Positions 33,936 to 41,331 of a DNA stretch of 64,000 nucleotides are shown piece after piece. Numbering within the stretch: position 1 is the first letter of the stretch; each line of letters opens with the position of its first letter. The position numbers and the translations under genes are program-made. This DNA is from Pelagimonas sp. (GTDB taxonomy: Bacteria > Pseudomonadota > Alphaproteobacteria > Rhodobacterales > Rhodobacteraceae). Below the pieces are notes generated by a model. That model made no database searches, had not been told where the DNA came from, and was given only the letters and a program-made list of their open reading frames with translations. The DNA is taken from contig JAOASD010000004.1 in NCBI GenBank assembly GCA_025210265.1, forward strand, positions 310,001-374,000. The letters are read 5' to 3'.

Positions 33936-34856
33936 ATGGCGCAAGGCACAAGCGCCCTGCGTCACGGGAAGGTGAGCGAATTGGTGATTTTGGTGAGGCT
34001 TGTTGCAATCGCTGCGCTGTTGGCCCTAGGGGGCGGCGCGTTGGGTGCGTTGCACCCGGCGGGGGATTCCCTGGCGGTGTTTCGGGTGCCGTTGACGGGG
34101 CTTTTGCTGGTGACGGGATGGGCGCTGCGCCCGCGTGTTCTGGCATGGGGGGCGATGCTGTTGGCGCTTGTGGGGTTGGCGTGGCATGGGGGGCAGCTGT
34201 ATCGCCCGGACCGGATCCCGGATCATGCCCCGGATCTGACGCTGTATCAGCAAAACCTGTTGATGGATCGGCAGTCGTCAATCGAGTTTCTATCTGCAAT
34301 TTCAGACGCTTCTGCGGATGTCCTCACCTTGCAAGAGGTCTCTGCCGCAAACCTCTCGATATTGGAAACCTTGCGGGGGGATTACCCTCATCAGATCCAC
34401 TGCCCGCTGGAGGACTGGCTGGGCGAAGCGGTGCTGTCGCGCCATCCCTTTGTCCCAGGCAGCGCCTTTTGTTCGCGTCGGGACGGGCTGGCCGGGGCGC
34501 AGATCATGATGCCGGATGGTCCTGTCTGGGTGGTGTCGCTGCATATCAGCTGGCCCTGGCCTCATGGTCAGGCGGCGCAGCTGGATGAGATCCTGCCAGA
34601 GCTGAAACATATCTCGGGTCCGGTGGTCGTATCTGGGGATTTCAACGCCGTTTCATGGTCTTACGCGGTGAAGCGCGTTGGCGATGCTGTGTCCGCCAAG
34701 CGGATCGGGCGCCGGTTCGCCAGTTTCAATCTGCCCATAGGCGGGATGCCAATCGGGATCGACCACGTTCTGAGCAACGGTTTTGGCGTGGCAAAACAGC
34801 AGGCAAAACTTGGGTCAGACCACCATGGCGCATATGCTGAAATTTGGCTTTATTGA
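33936..34856 (+). CDS. Membrane-anchored endonuclease/exonuclease/phosphatase family protein
   Basis: 306 residues. Three N-terminal helices (VRLVAIAALLALGGGALGAL, RVPLTGLLLVTGWAL, RVLAWGAMLLALVGLAW) anchor the protein; the EEP domain follows with LTLYQQNLL, VLTLQEVSA (metal-binding Glu), VVVSGDFNAVSWS, IDHVLSN and the C-terminal GSDHHGAYAEIW. The active-site residues are intact, and the domain faces the periplasm by topology. The reaction is phosphodiester hydrolysis of an unknown substrate. ATG at 33936 was preferred to the upstream in-frame start. Confidence 0.85.
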   Translation: MAQGTSALRHGKVSELVILVRLVAIAALLALGGGALGALHPAGDSLAVFRVPLTGLLLVTGWALRPRVLAWGAMLLALVGLAWHGGQLYRPDRIPDHAPDLTLYQQNLLMDRQSSIEFLSAISDASADVLTLQEVSAANLSILETLRGDYPHQIHCPLEDWLGEAVLSRHPFVPGSAFCSRRDGLAGAQIMMPDGPVWVVSLHISWPWPHGQAAQLDEILPELKHISGPVVVSGDFNAVSWSYAVKRVGDAVSAKRIGRRFASFNLPIGGMPIGIDHVLSNGFGVAKQQAKLGSDHHGAYAEIWLY

Positions 34857-34917
34857 TGTTAAATCAAGCCAATAATAGGCGTAGTTAATGTTTTAAGTGA
34901 GGTTTTGCGCTCAAGCC

Positions 34918-34943
34918 TTTTTCTGCTTCTTAAATACCCAAAT
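34918..34943 (+). repeat. TTTTTCTGCTTCTTAAATACCCAAAT motif (copy 5)
   Basis: Copy of the recurring intergenic motif, between the EEP gene stop and the dddP terminator. Confidence 0.45.
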
Positions 34944-34975
34944 AAAAAGACAGCCGCACAAAGATGCGACTGCCT
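34944..34975 (-). terminator. Terminator of dddP
   Basis: On the minus strand AGGCAGTCGCA pairs with TGCGGCTGTCT, followed by TTTT. It lies about 60 bp downstream of the dddP stop. Confidence 0.75.
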
Positions 34976-35036
34976 TTCCGTGATCCCTGTTTGCTGCGGC
35001 CCAAGCGGGAGAGAGTGCGGGGCCGGACTGACTGGA

Positions 35037-36383
35037 TCAGGCCTCTTCGCCCATCAGACGGGCGTCAAACGGGTATTTTGTCAGGTTCTCATAGCCGTCT
35101 TCGGTGATCAAAACCTGATCCTCCAGCTTGATCGAAAAATCGCCGCCTTCGGGGGACACCAGCGCCTCCACGCACAGGACCATGCCTGGCTGCAATTCGT
35201 AATCAAACGCGCCGGGCACCAGCTGATCGGGATAGGCCACCAGCGGCCATTCATCACACAGACCAACCCCGTGCATCATGCAGCCATATTTCTGCTTTTG
35301 AAATTCGGGGCGCAGCACGTGACCTTTGCGCGTCAGCTCTTCCAGCGCGAGGCCGGGCTTCAGCATCTCCATATTGGTCATGATGTGTTCATGCCCGTGT
35401 TTCATGGCGTCGATCATGTCGGGGCGCGGGGGCTGATCGCCAATCCACCAGCTGCGCGAAATATCCACGCAGATGCCGTAGCTGCCCACCAGATCCGTGT
35501 CGAAGCTGATGATTTCATTGTTTTGCGTGATGCGGGGCCCGCATTCCTGGAACCACGGGTTTGTGCGCGGACCCGAGGCCAGCAGGCGGGTTTCGATCCA
35601 TTCCCCTCCGCGCCGAATGTTTTCCGCGTGCAACACCGCCCAGATGTCGTCTTCGCTGGTCTGGCCCAGCGGGACATTGGCCCGCGCAAACCGCTCCATT
35701 TCCGCGACCGAGGTCTCGCAGGCCAGGCTGGCGCAGCGCATCGCCTTGATTTCGTCCGGGCCTTTGACGGCGCGGCTTTTTTCGGTGACTTCTTCGCCGG
35801 GCATGACCTCGATGCCCTGGGCTTCTAGGGCGCGCAGGCCAGCGACCATGATCTTATCGACCGCCAGGCGTTTATTCGCGCCCGAATGGGTCTCCAGCAG
35901 AGCGCGCACGTCGTTTGAAAACGCATCCGCCGCAACGTCGATCTTATCACCGCGATCAAAATAGAACAGGTCCGCGCCTGAACGAACTTCGCGCACCAAT
36001 GGATTGAATTCGCTGAGGAAAGGCGAGTTCTTGTAATCCCAAAGAACCATATACCCATCCGCACAAAGCAACAAAGCCCGGAACGGGTTATGCGTGTTCC
36101 ACAGCTGCATATTCGTGCTGTCCGTGGCATAGCGAATGTTGAGCGGGTCAAACATCAGCAACCCGGCATAGCCGCGTTCGACAATATGCGCGGTCAGGCG
36201 CTCCCAGCGGTACTGACGCATGTTCTGCAGATCGGGCAGCTCCAGCCCGGCCTCTGCCCATTCGGCAAATGCCAGCTGGGTCGGGCCAATTTCAATGCGG
36301 TCATTGTCGTTGGGGGTGTTGTCGCCCAGGGTTGTGCCTCGGCTGGGGTCGATTTTGCGCGTGTCGCGGAAATGAGTGTTCAC
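35037..36383 (-). CDS. dddP: Dimethylsulfoniopropionate lyase DddP (M24 family)
   Basis: 448 residues from a GTG with GGGAGG eight bases upstream. DddP has the M24 creatinase/aminopeptidase fold but cleaves DMSP to dimethyl sulfide and acrylate. All six di-metal ligands of characterised DddP are at the expected positions: D295 and D297 (SFDTDLVG), D307 (CVDISRSWW), H371 (MMHGVGLCDEW), E406 (CVEALV) and E421 (KLEDQV). The N-terminal HFRDTRKIDPSRGTTLGDNT and RYATDSTNMQLWNTHNP are DddP-specific. An upstream in-frame ATG at 36551 adds non-conserved residues. No other ddd or dmd genes are nearby. Confidence 0.93.
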   Translation of the reverse strand: MNTHFRDTRKIDPSRGTTLGDNTPNDNDRIEIGPTQLAFAEWAEAGLELPDLQNMRQYRWERLTAHIVERGYAGLLMFDPLNIRYATDSTNMQLWNTHNPFRALLLCADGYMVLWDYKNSPFLSEFNPLVREVRSGADLFYFDRGDKIDVAADAFSNDVRALLETHSGANKRLAVDKIMVAGLRALEAQGIEVMPGEEVTEKSRAVKGPDEIKAMRCASLACETSVAEMERFARANVPLGQTSEDDIWAVLHAENIRRGGEWIETRLLASGPRTNPWFQECGPRITQNNEIISFDTDLVGSYGICVDISRSWWIGDQPPRPDMIDAMKHGHEHIMTNMEMLKPGLALEELTRKGHVLRPEFQKQKYGCMMHGVGLCDEWPLVAYPDQLVPGAFDYELQPGMVLCVEALVSPEGGDFSIKLEDQVLITEDGYENLTKYPFDARLMGEEA

Positions 36384-36522
36384 TGGCTGGCCTCCCTTGC
36401 TCAGCCCAGTGTCGGTCTGGAAAATCCCTGCGGCGCGTGAAAAAGCGACACGAAAGCGGGTGTTTTCCGCCGCGCTTGGGTTTGCTTTGCTCCTGCGAGA
36501 GAGTGTGACGCGCCGCGCCCTG

Positions 36523-36572
36523 GCTTCTTCTTGGTTCAAATACTCAAACACGCGGGCTCGTCAGAGCCCGCG
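36523..36572 (+). repeat. GCTTCTTCTTGGTTCAAATACTC motif with hairpin (copy 6)
   Basis: The motif (36523-36545) is followed at 36551-36572 by the hairpin CGCGGGCTC-GTCA-GAGCCCGCG. It sits between dddP and the upstream paralog gene. Confidence 0.5.
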
Positions 36573-36625
36573 CAGATCGTCCCGGCGCAGCCGGGGCGAA
36601 ATCCCTTAAACGGGACACAGCGATG

Positions 36626-37369
36626 TCAGTGCAGAACCGTGTTCACAAAGGAATGCAGCCAGTCACTGTTCTGCAGCGCCAGAAACAGCAATGTGACCGA
36701 CAGGGCTTGTGTCGCCAGCCGGAAATCCATGCCGCGCACCAATGACACCACCCACAGGAACGCCGCCACAGGCAGGGCCACCAATGCGATCATGAGGCTG
36801 ATGATCCAGCCAGCCGCGCTTAGCCGCAGTTCGTCTGCGGGGCGCTCCACCACACGGGCGCGCAGCCGATCCTGTGCGCTGAGCGTTTCTTCCAGCGGGG
36901 CGGCGGCATCCTCTTCGCGGATGCTCAGACGCAGATCATGCGCGGCAAAGGGGTCTTCGGCGCTGGTCACGGAAATTTCGGCGGCAGCGGGGCCAAGGGC
37001 AAAATCTTCGGCATCAATCAGGTTGGTCGCCGCGCCCCATTCGACAATATCCGCAGGCGACCAATCCAGCATTTCACGCAGGCAGATGGCCAGAAAGTCC
37101 CGCTGCTGGGCGGCGGTAGAGGGCGCATCGCTGCGCGGCACAACCTGCAGCAGGATGCGCGGGCCAAAATCGCTGTCCTCTTGCGGTGTGATCACCAGCC
37201 CCATACGCGGCCCCATGACCAGCCCATGGGCGTCATCTATTGTGATCTGATCCTGGTCCTGTCCGATCTGTGCCATCACGCGGGCGGTCTCTGACAGATA
37301 GGGCCAGCTGTCCATATCCCGCGCATCGGGCAGGATCAGCCCCGCATAGATCAACTCGTCAACATGCAT
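36626..37369 (-). CDS. Membrane protein of unknown function, tandem paralog 1
   Basis: 247 residues. A soluble N-terminal 180 residues (YAGLILPDARDMDSWPYLSE..., GPRILLQVV..., DWSPADIVEWGAATNLIDA) is followed by the shared motif ADELRLSAAGWIISLMIALVALPVAAFLWVVSLVRGMDFRLATQALSVTLLFLAL, which holds two membrane helices. It is about 40% identical by eye to the next gene upstream. I do not recognise the family. The pair lies upstream of dddP in the same direction, but 242 bp with a repeat motif separates them, so an operon is unlikely. Confidence 0.7.
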   Translation of the reverse strand: MHVDELIYAGLILPDARDMDSWPYLSETARVMAQIGQDQDQITIDDAHGLVMGPRMGLVITPQEDSDFGPRILLQVVPRSDAPSTAAQQRDFLAICLREMLDWSPADIVEWGAATNLIDAEDFALGPAAAEISVTSAEDPFAAHDLRLSIREEDAAAPLEETLSAQDRLRARVVERPADELRLSAAGWIISLMIALVALPVAAFLWVVSLVRGMDFRLATQALSVTLLFLALQNSDWLHSFVNTVLH

Positions 37370-37412
37370 TTTTCACCTCACTCCCCGCCGAATCCGGCGG
37401 ATGCGGTTAAAA

Positions 37413-37461
37413 TGCAAAATAAATTTGTTAAGATTAGGACATCGAGAATGTTAACTTTGCA
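37413..37461. promoter_or_regulatory. Nested inverted repeat before paralog 1
   Basis: TGCAAA (37413-37418) pairs with TTTGCA (37456-37461), and inner GTTAA/TTAAC arms lie between them, 45-90 bp upstream of the start at 37369. It may be an operator. Confidence 0.35.
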
Positions 37462-37524
37462 TGATCTGGAAACAATCCACCTACATGTGCGAAATTGCCC
37501 CCGGTTCATGCGGTAATGGCTGGA

Positions 37525-38289
37525 TTACGTCAGGGCACTGGGGAGGATCAACCGCACCATTGAGGGCAGCGCGCTGTGGTTGGGCAGGGACACAAACAGC
37601 ATCGTCACCACCAGCGCCTGAGCGGACAGGCGGAAATCCATGCCTCGACGCAGGGCGATGACCCATAGCATTGCCGCCACGGGCAGGGCGACAAAGGCCA
37701 GCACGGCCGACATCACCCAGCCTGCCGCGCTGAGGCGCAGTTCATCTGCAGGGCGGTCCTGCAGGCGGGCGCGCAGCCGGGCCACGGCAGAAGGAGAGGC
37801 CAGAGGTAAGGGGGCTTCATCGGCATAGAGCGTCGACATACGCTGGTCATAGGCGGAAAACGGATCTTCGGCGCTGCTGACGGGGACCAGCGGGATACTG
37901 GCGCCCAGATGGGTGTGAAAGGCTGTGGCATCAACCAGATAGCTGGGGTCGCCCCATTCAATAATATCCGCATGTGACCAGTGCAGAGCCAGCGTGACAG
38001 CGCGGCGCAGCACGGCGCAGGCGCGCCGGAAATCCGGGGTCTGTCCGGGGCGGGCCAGAACACGGATCAGGATGCGGGGCCCGAACGGGCTGTTTTCCTC
38101 TGCCCGGATCCGCAGAACCAGATGGGCCGAGCGCACTTCGCCGCGTCGGTGATCGACCTGAACGCCCCCCTTGCCGGGCGTGTCCAGTTGAGTGCAGGCC
38201 TGCGCGACCTCTTGTAGATAGGGGGCCGGATCCATTTGGCGGATGTCTGGCAGGATCAGTCCTGCATAGGTGATGTCCTGGGCCTGCAT
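37525..38289 (-). CDS. Membrane protein of unknown function, tandem paralog 2
   Basis: 254 residues with the same layout as its neighbour: YAGLILPDIRQMDPAPYLQE at the start, SPFGPRILIRVLARP, ALHWSHADIIEWGDPSYLVDA, VSSAEDPFSAYDQRMS and a C-terminal two-helix region DELRLSAAGWVMSAVLAFVALPVAAMLWVIALRRGMDFRLSAQAL. The strong conservation of the SSAEDPF and RLSAAGW motifs suggests a recent duplication with both copies under selection. No enzymatic motif is visible. It lies just downstream of a MITE-like element. Confidence 0.7.
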   Translation of the reverse strand: MQAQDITYAGLILPDIRQMDPAPYLQEVAQACTQLDTPGKGGVQVDHRRGEVRSAHLVLRIRAEENSPFGPRILIRVLARPGQTPDFRRACAVLRRAVTLALHWSHADIIEWGDPSYLVDATAFHTHLGASIPLVPVSSAEDPFSAYDQRMSTLYADEAPLPLASPSAVARLRARLQDRPADELRLSAAGWVMSAVLAFVALPVAAMLWVIALRRGMDFRLSAQALVVTMLFVSLPNHSALPSMVRLILPSALT

Positions 38290-38402
38290 CTGCGCCTCTG
38301 GTTTTATGTTCGCTTGGGCGCAGCTTTGCAGGGAAATAAGGAAAAATCGGGTTTTAAAAAGTGTTAACTTTCTGTCAAAGGGCGATGATCCGCCCTTTGA
38401 GC

Positions 38403-38671
38403 CTAGGCTCAGGACCCATTGATTTGCAACGCTCAGTTCGCCAGATTTTGTTCCAGGCCAGGCATATGGCCGCAGGAATAGTTTTCTATTTCAAGGGCAT
38501 ATAACGCAGGCTGGGGCAAAATCTGGCGAACCCGCAGGGCATGGAGAAATGCACGCTCTCAGCGGCGTGGATCCCTCGCAAAGGCAACCAGCCTTTCCTG
38601 CGAAATCCAAACCACTGATACCGCGTATTTTTCCATGCTGAGTGCCGCAAATTAATGGGTCCTGAGCCTAG
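38403..38671. mobile_element. MITE-like element, long copy with 34-bp terminal inverted repeats
   Basis: Left end CTAGGCTCAGGACCCATTGA... (38403-38436) is the near-complement of the right end (38638-38671), with about 29 of 34 positions matching. A second inner pair, TTCGCCAGATTTTG (38437-38450) and CAAAATCTGGCGAA (38518-38531), lies near the left third. 269 bp, no ORF, CTAG at both ends. A shortened relative is at 25070-25211. It lies in the 395-bp gap between mltB and the paralog pair. Confidence 0.75.
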
Positions 38672-38684
38672 ATTGTTTCCAGGT

Positions 38685-39485
38685 TTATTTGTCGATCCGT
38701 ATCGCTGTGGCCGCGATGGCCTGTTGATAGACCGTGGCGGCGTTCCATTCATTCAGTACGCGGAAATTGGGCTGGCCGGGTTCATAGCCTTTGCTGGGCT
38801 TCCAGCCCTTTTTGCGCAGGAAATTTGCGGTCGAGGCCAGCGCATCCGCTTCGTTATAGAAATCGACCCGCCCGTCGCCATTGCCATCCACGCCATATTG
38901 CATCGCATTGCCGGGCAGGAACTGCGTGTGGCCCAGCTCTCCGTGAAACGCGCCGCGCTGGGTCGGGGACAGCATTCCGCGATCCACCATTTTCAGCGCC
39001 GCAATCGCATGAGGTTTAAAGAAATCGGACCGGCGGCAATCATAGGTCACGGTCAGGATCGAGTTGACCACAGGTTCCGACCCCATGGTGCGGCCAAACC
39101 CGGTTTCCATCCCATGGATCGACACAAGGATGCCCGCGGGCACACCATAGCGTTTTTCGATCGCATCAAAGAAACCCTGATTGCGGGTCACGCGCTTGCC
39201 TGCGGTGGCGGCAAAACTGTTCAGTGACCCCAGCCGGATTTTGACAAAGCGGTCAAAGCTGTATTTCACGCCTTTCTGGTTGCGATCTGCATGGATGGTT
39301 TTGGTGGAATAGCGCGCAGCCATCAGCGCCTTGATCCCGCGCTGGCCAACGCCTGCGCGCTTGGCTTCGGCGGCAAATTCGGCTTTCCAGGGTTCAAACC
39401 CGGATGAGGTGTTGCCGCAGCTGGCGGCAAGGGCAGGGGCGGCGGTCAGAATGGACAGGCCAAGGGCAAGGGCAATGCGGCGCAT
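38685..39485 (-). CDS. mltB: Lytic murein transglycosylase (MltB family)
   Basis: 266 residues with a signal peptide (MRRIALALGLSILTAAPALA). The catalytic Glu is E127 in ILVSIHGMETGFGRTMG; TRNQGFFDAIEKRYGVP, FHGELGHTQFLPGNAMQYGVDGNGDGRVDFYNEADALASTANFLRKKGW match the SLT_2/MltB domain. It cleaves peptidoglycan glycosidic bonds to give 1,6-anhydro-muropeptides in the periplasm. It lies 108 bp downstream of the first array RTX gene in the same direction. Confidence 0.9.
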   Translation of the reverse strand: MRRIALALGLSILTAAPALAASCGNTSSGFEPWKAEFAAEAKRAGVGQRGIKALMAARYSTKTIHADRNQKGVKYSFDRFVKIRLGSLNSFAATAGKRVTRNQGFFDAIEKRYGVPAGILVSIHGMETGFGRTMGSEPVVNSILTVTYDCRRSDFFKPHAIAALKMVDRGMLSPTQRGAFHGELGHTQFLPGNAMQYGVDGNGDGRVDFYNEADALASTANFLRKKGWKPSKGYEPGQPNFRVLNEWNAATVYQQAIAATAIRIDK

Positions 39486-39593
39486 GAGAGTCTCCGAAAT
39501 AGAAATATTACGGAAACTTTAGCGGTCGGGCAGGGCGCTGGCCAAGGGGAAAACCCTGACTTGCGCCCCGTTGACCGATGCGTCATCGGGGGA

Positions 39594-41153
39594 TCACAAT
39601 AGAAAATCCGTGGCGACAATGCCGGTCACGCCCTGCAGGTCAATGCGCATATCGCGGCTGCCATCGCCGTCAATGTCGATATTGACCCGCGTGTCGCCGC
39701 CGCTTTCGACCGTGCGTATACTGGCCACGGCCCCGCCGGTGAAACTGCCGCCAATGTTCAGATCGAACTGCCCCGGCACCAGATCGGTGACATCCAGCAG
39801 ATCCTGCCCGGATTTGAAATCGGTGATGCGGTCATATTTTTCCGAGGTGCTGTCGCTCATGGCATTGAAATCGAACACATCCATGCCGTCGCCGCCGGTC
39901 ATACTGTCCGCACCCGCGCCGCCGCGCAGCAGATCATCATCCGAGCCGCCCAGAATGCGGTCCTCGTCATCGCCGCCGATCAGCGTGTCATTCCCGGCAT
40001 TGCCCTCTAGCTTGTCGCGGCCGCTGCGGCCCTGAATGCGGTCATCGCCATCGCCGCCCTCGGCGGTGTCACCGCCCGAGCCCAGCCGGATGTCATCATC
40101 ACCTTCGCCGCCGTAAACCCGGTCTTTCTTGCCGCCTGCGCGGATGAAATCATCGCCCGCATGGCCATAGATCGTGTCTTCGCCATCGCGGCCGGACAGC
40201 GTGTTTGCGCCGGTATTACCGTCGATCAGGTTGCCCAGCTCATTGCCGATGCCGCCGAAATCGCCGGATCCCATCAGCGAGAGCACCTCGAAATTGTCGC
40301 CCAGCGTGTAGGTTGCCGCGATCATCACGCGGTCCGTGCCCTGGTCGATTTCTTCGCGCAGCTTGATCAGCGGATCGTCGATGATGAACAGATCATCGCC
40401 ATTGCCGCCGCTGACCTCGCCCACCAGTTTCCCGCCCAGGCCGTCATAGGTGTCATGGCCGCCGCCCAGCGTCACATCGCCGTAAATCGCCCCGCTATTG
40501 GTCACGCTGTCGGCCCAGGGGCTGCCCAGAAAGCCGCCCTTGCCGCCGATCATCGTGCCGGTGTTCAGCACGCTGTTGTTGCCCTGGTTCTGCGCATGAA
40601 TGGCCCAGCCATTTTCTTGCGCTTCGATCCGACCGTGATTTTCCAGAAGATTGTCGGTACCGGCCACGCGCACACCGTGATCTTCGCCCTCGATCACCCC
40701 GTGATTGACCAGCTCCAGCGCGCCGCCGGTGCTGTCGATCCCGGTCTGATTGGTCAGGGCCGAGATCGTCCCGCCATTGACCACACGGTTGTTATTGCCC
40801 GCCAGGAACACCGCGTCGCCGACCTGGCTCATCAACAGGCCATCATTGCGCAGAGTCATGTTGCCGCCGACATGCTGGATCGCATTGTCCTGACCAAAGA
40901 CAAAGCCGGTATCGGTTACGACGATCCGGTTGTTGCCGCCATTCACGGAATAGCCCAGCGCGATCCCGTCAGCGATGGCATTGTCGGCGATGACCGTGCC
41001 CTCGACAATGACGGTTTTGTTGCCGATCGTGTCCTCGCCATCCAGCGCGTCATCATCGGTTGCAATTGTTACCCCTTCGGGCACCAGCCAGATGTCATCG
41101 GCTGTGTCCAAAGCGATCGGGAGGATGGAATCCCCCAATATGTTAATTCCCAT
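39594..41153 (-). CDS. Array RTX protein A (beta-helix-like plus RTX)
   Basis: 519 residues. About 230 N-terminal residues contain degenerate N-x-G-x-I rungs (LRNDGLLMSQVGDAVFL, VVNGGTISALTNQTGID, LVNHGVIEGEDHGVRV, VLNTGTMIGG). A shared linker (HDTYDGLGGKLVGEVSGGNGDDLFIIDD...) leads to six to eight RTX nonapeptides and a C-terminal block IRTVESGGDTRVNIDIDGDGSRDM...TGIVATDFLL. There is no Sec signal; the C-terminus fits type I export. Start at 41153 after AGGTGGGTGA. It differs from siblings in the linker (KLVGEV) and in GGGVAS being GGAVAS. Secretion and calcium binding are family inferences. Confidence 0.85.
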   Translation of the reverse strand: MGINILGDSILPIALDTADDIWLVPEGVTIATDDDALDGEDTIGNKTVIVEGTVIADNAIADGIALGYSVNGGNNRIVVTDTGFVFGQDNAIQHVGGNMTLRNDGLLMSQVGDAVFLAGNNNRVVNGGTISALTNQTGIDSTGGALELVNHGVIEGEDHGVRVAGTDNLLENHGRIEAQENGWAIHAQNQGNNSVLNTGTMIGGKGGFLGSPWADSVTNSGAIYGDVTLGGGHDTYDGLGGKLVGEVSGGNGDDLFIIDDPLIKLREEIDQGTDRVMIAATYTLGDNFEVLSLMGSGDFGGIGNELGNLIDGNTGANTLSGRDGEDTIYGHAGDDFIRAGGKKDRVYGGEGDDDIRLGSGGDTAEGGDGDDRIQGRSGRDKLEGNAGNDTLIGGDDEDRILGGSDDDLLRGGAGADSMTGGDGMDVFDFNAMSDSTSEKYDRITDFKSGQDLLDVTDLVPGQFDLNIGGSFTGGAVASIRTVESGGDTRVNIDIDGDGSRDMRIDLQGVTGIVATDFLL

Positions 41154-41281
41154 TTCACCCACCTTTATGTCGCCGGATACCACCCCGGCGCGCGCCCACC
41201 TGTCTTTCGACATGGGCAAAGATGGCGGAAGAAAATAAACAAACCTTACTTGGCCAGGTAACGAAGTGCTTAGAATTGAAA

Positions 41282-41307
41282 AGACCGCGCAGTTGTCCGC
41301 GCGGTCT
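41282..41307 (-). terminator. Terminator of array gene B
   Basis: AGACCGCGC (41282-41290) pairs with GCGCGGTCT (41299-41307); A residues on the left make a short minus-strand T tract. It lies 25 bp after the stop of gene B. Confidence 0.75.
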
Positions 41308-41331
41308 CTGGACTGGCCCTAAGTCTGTGGA

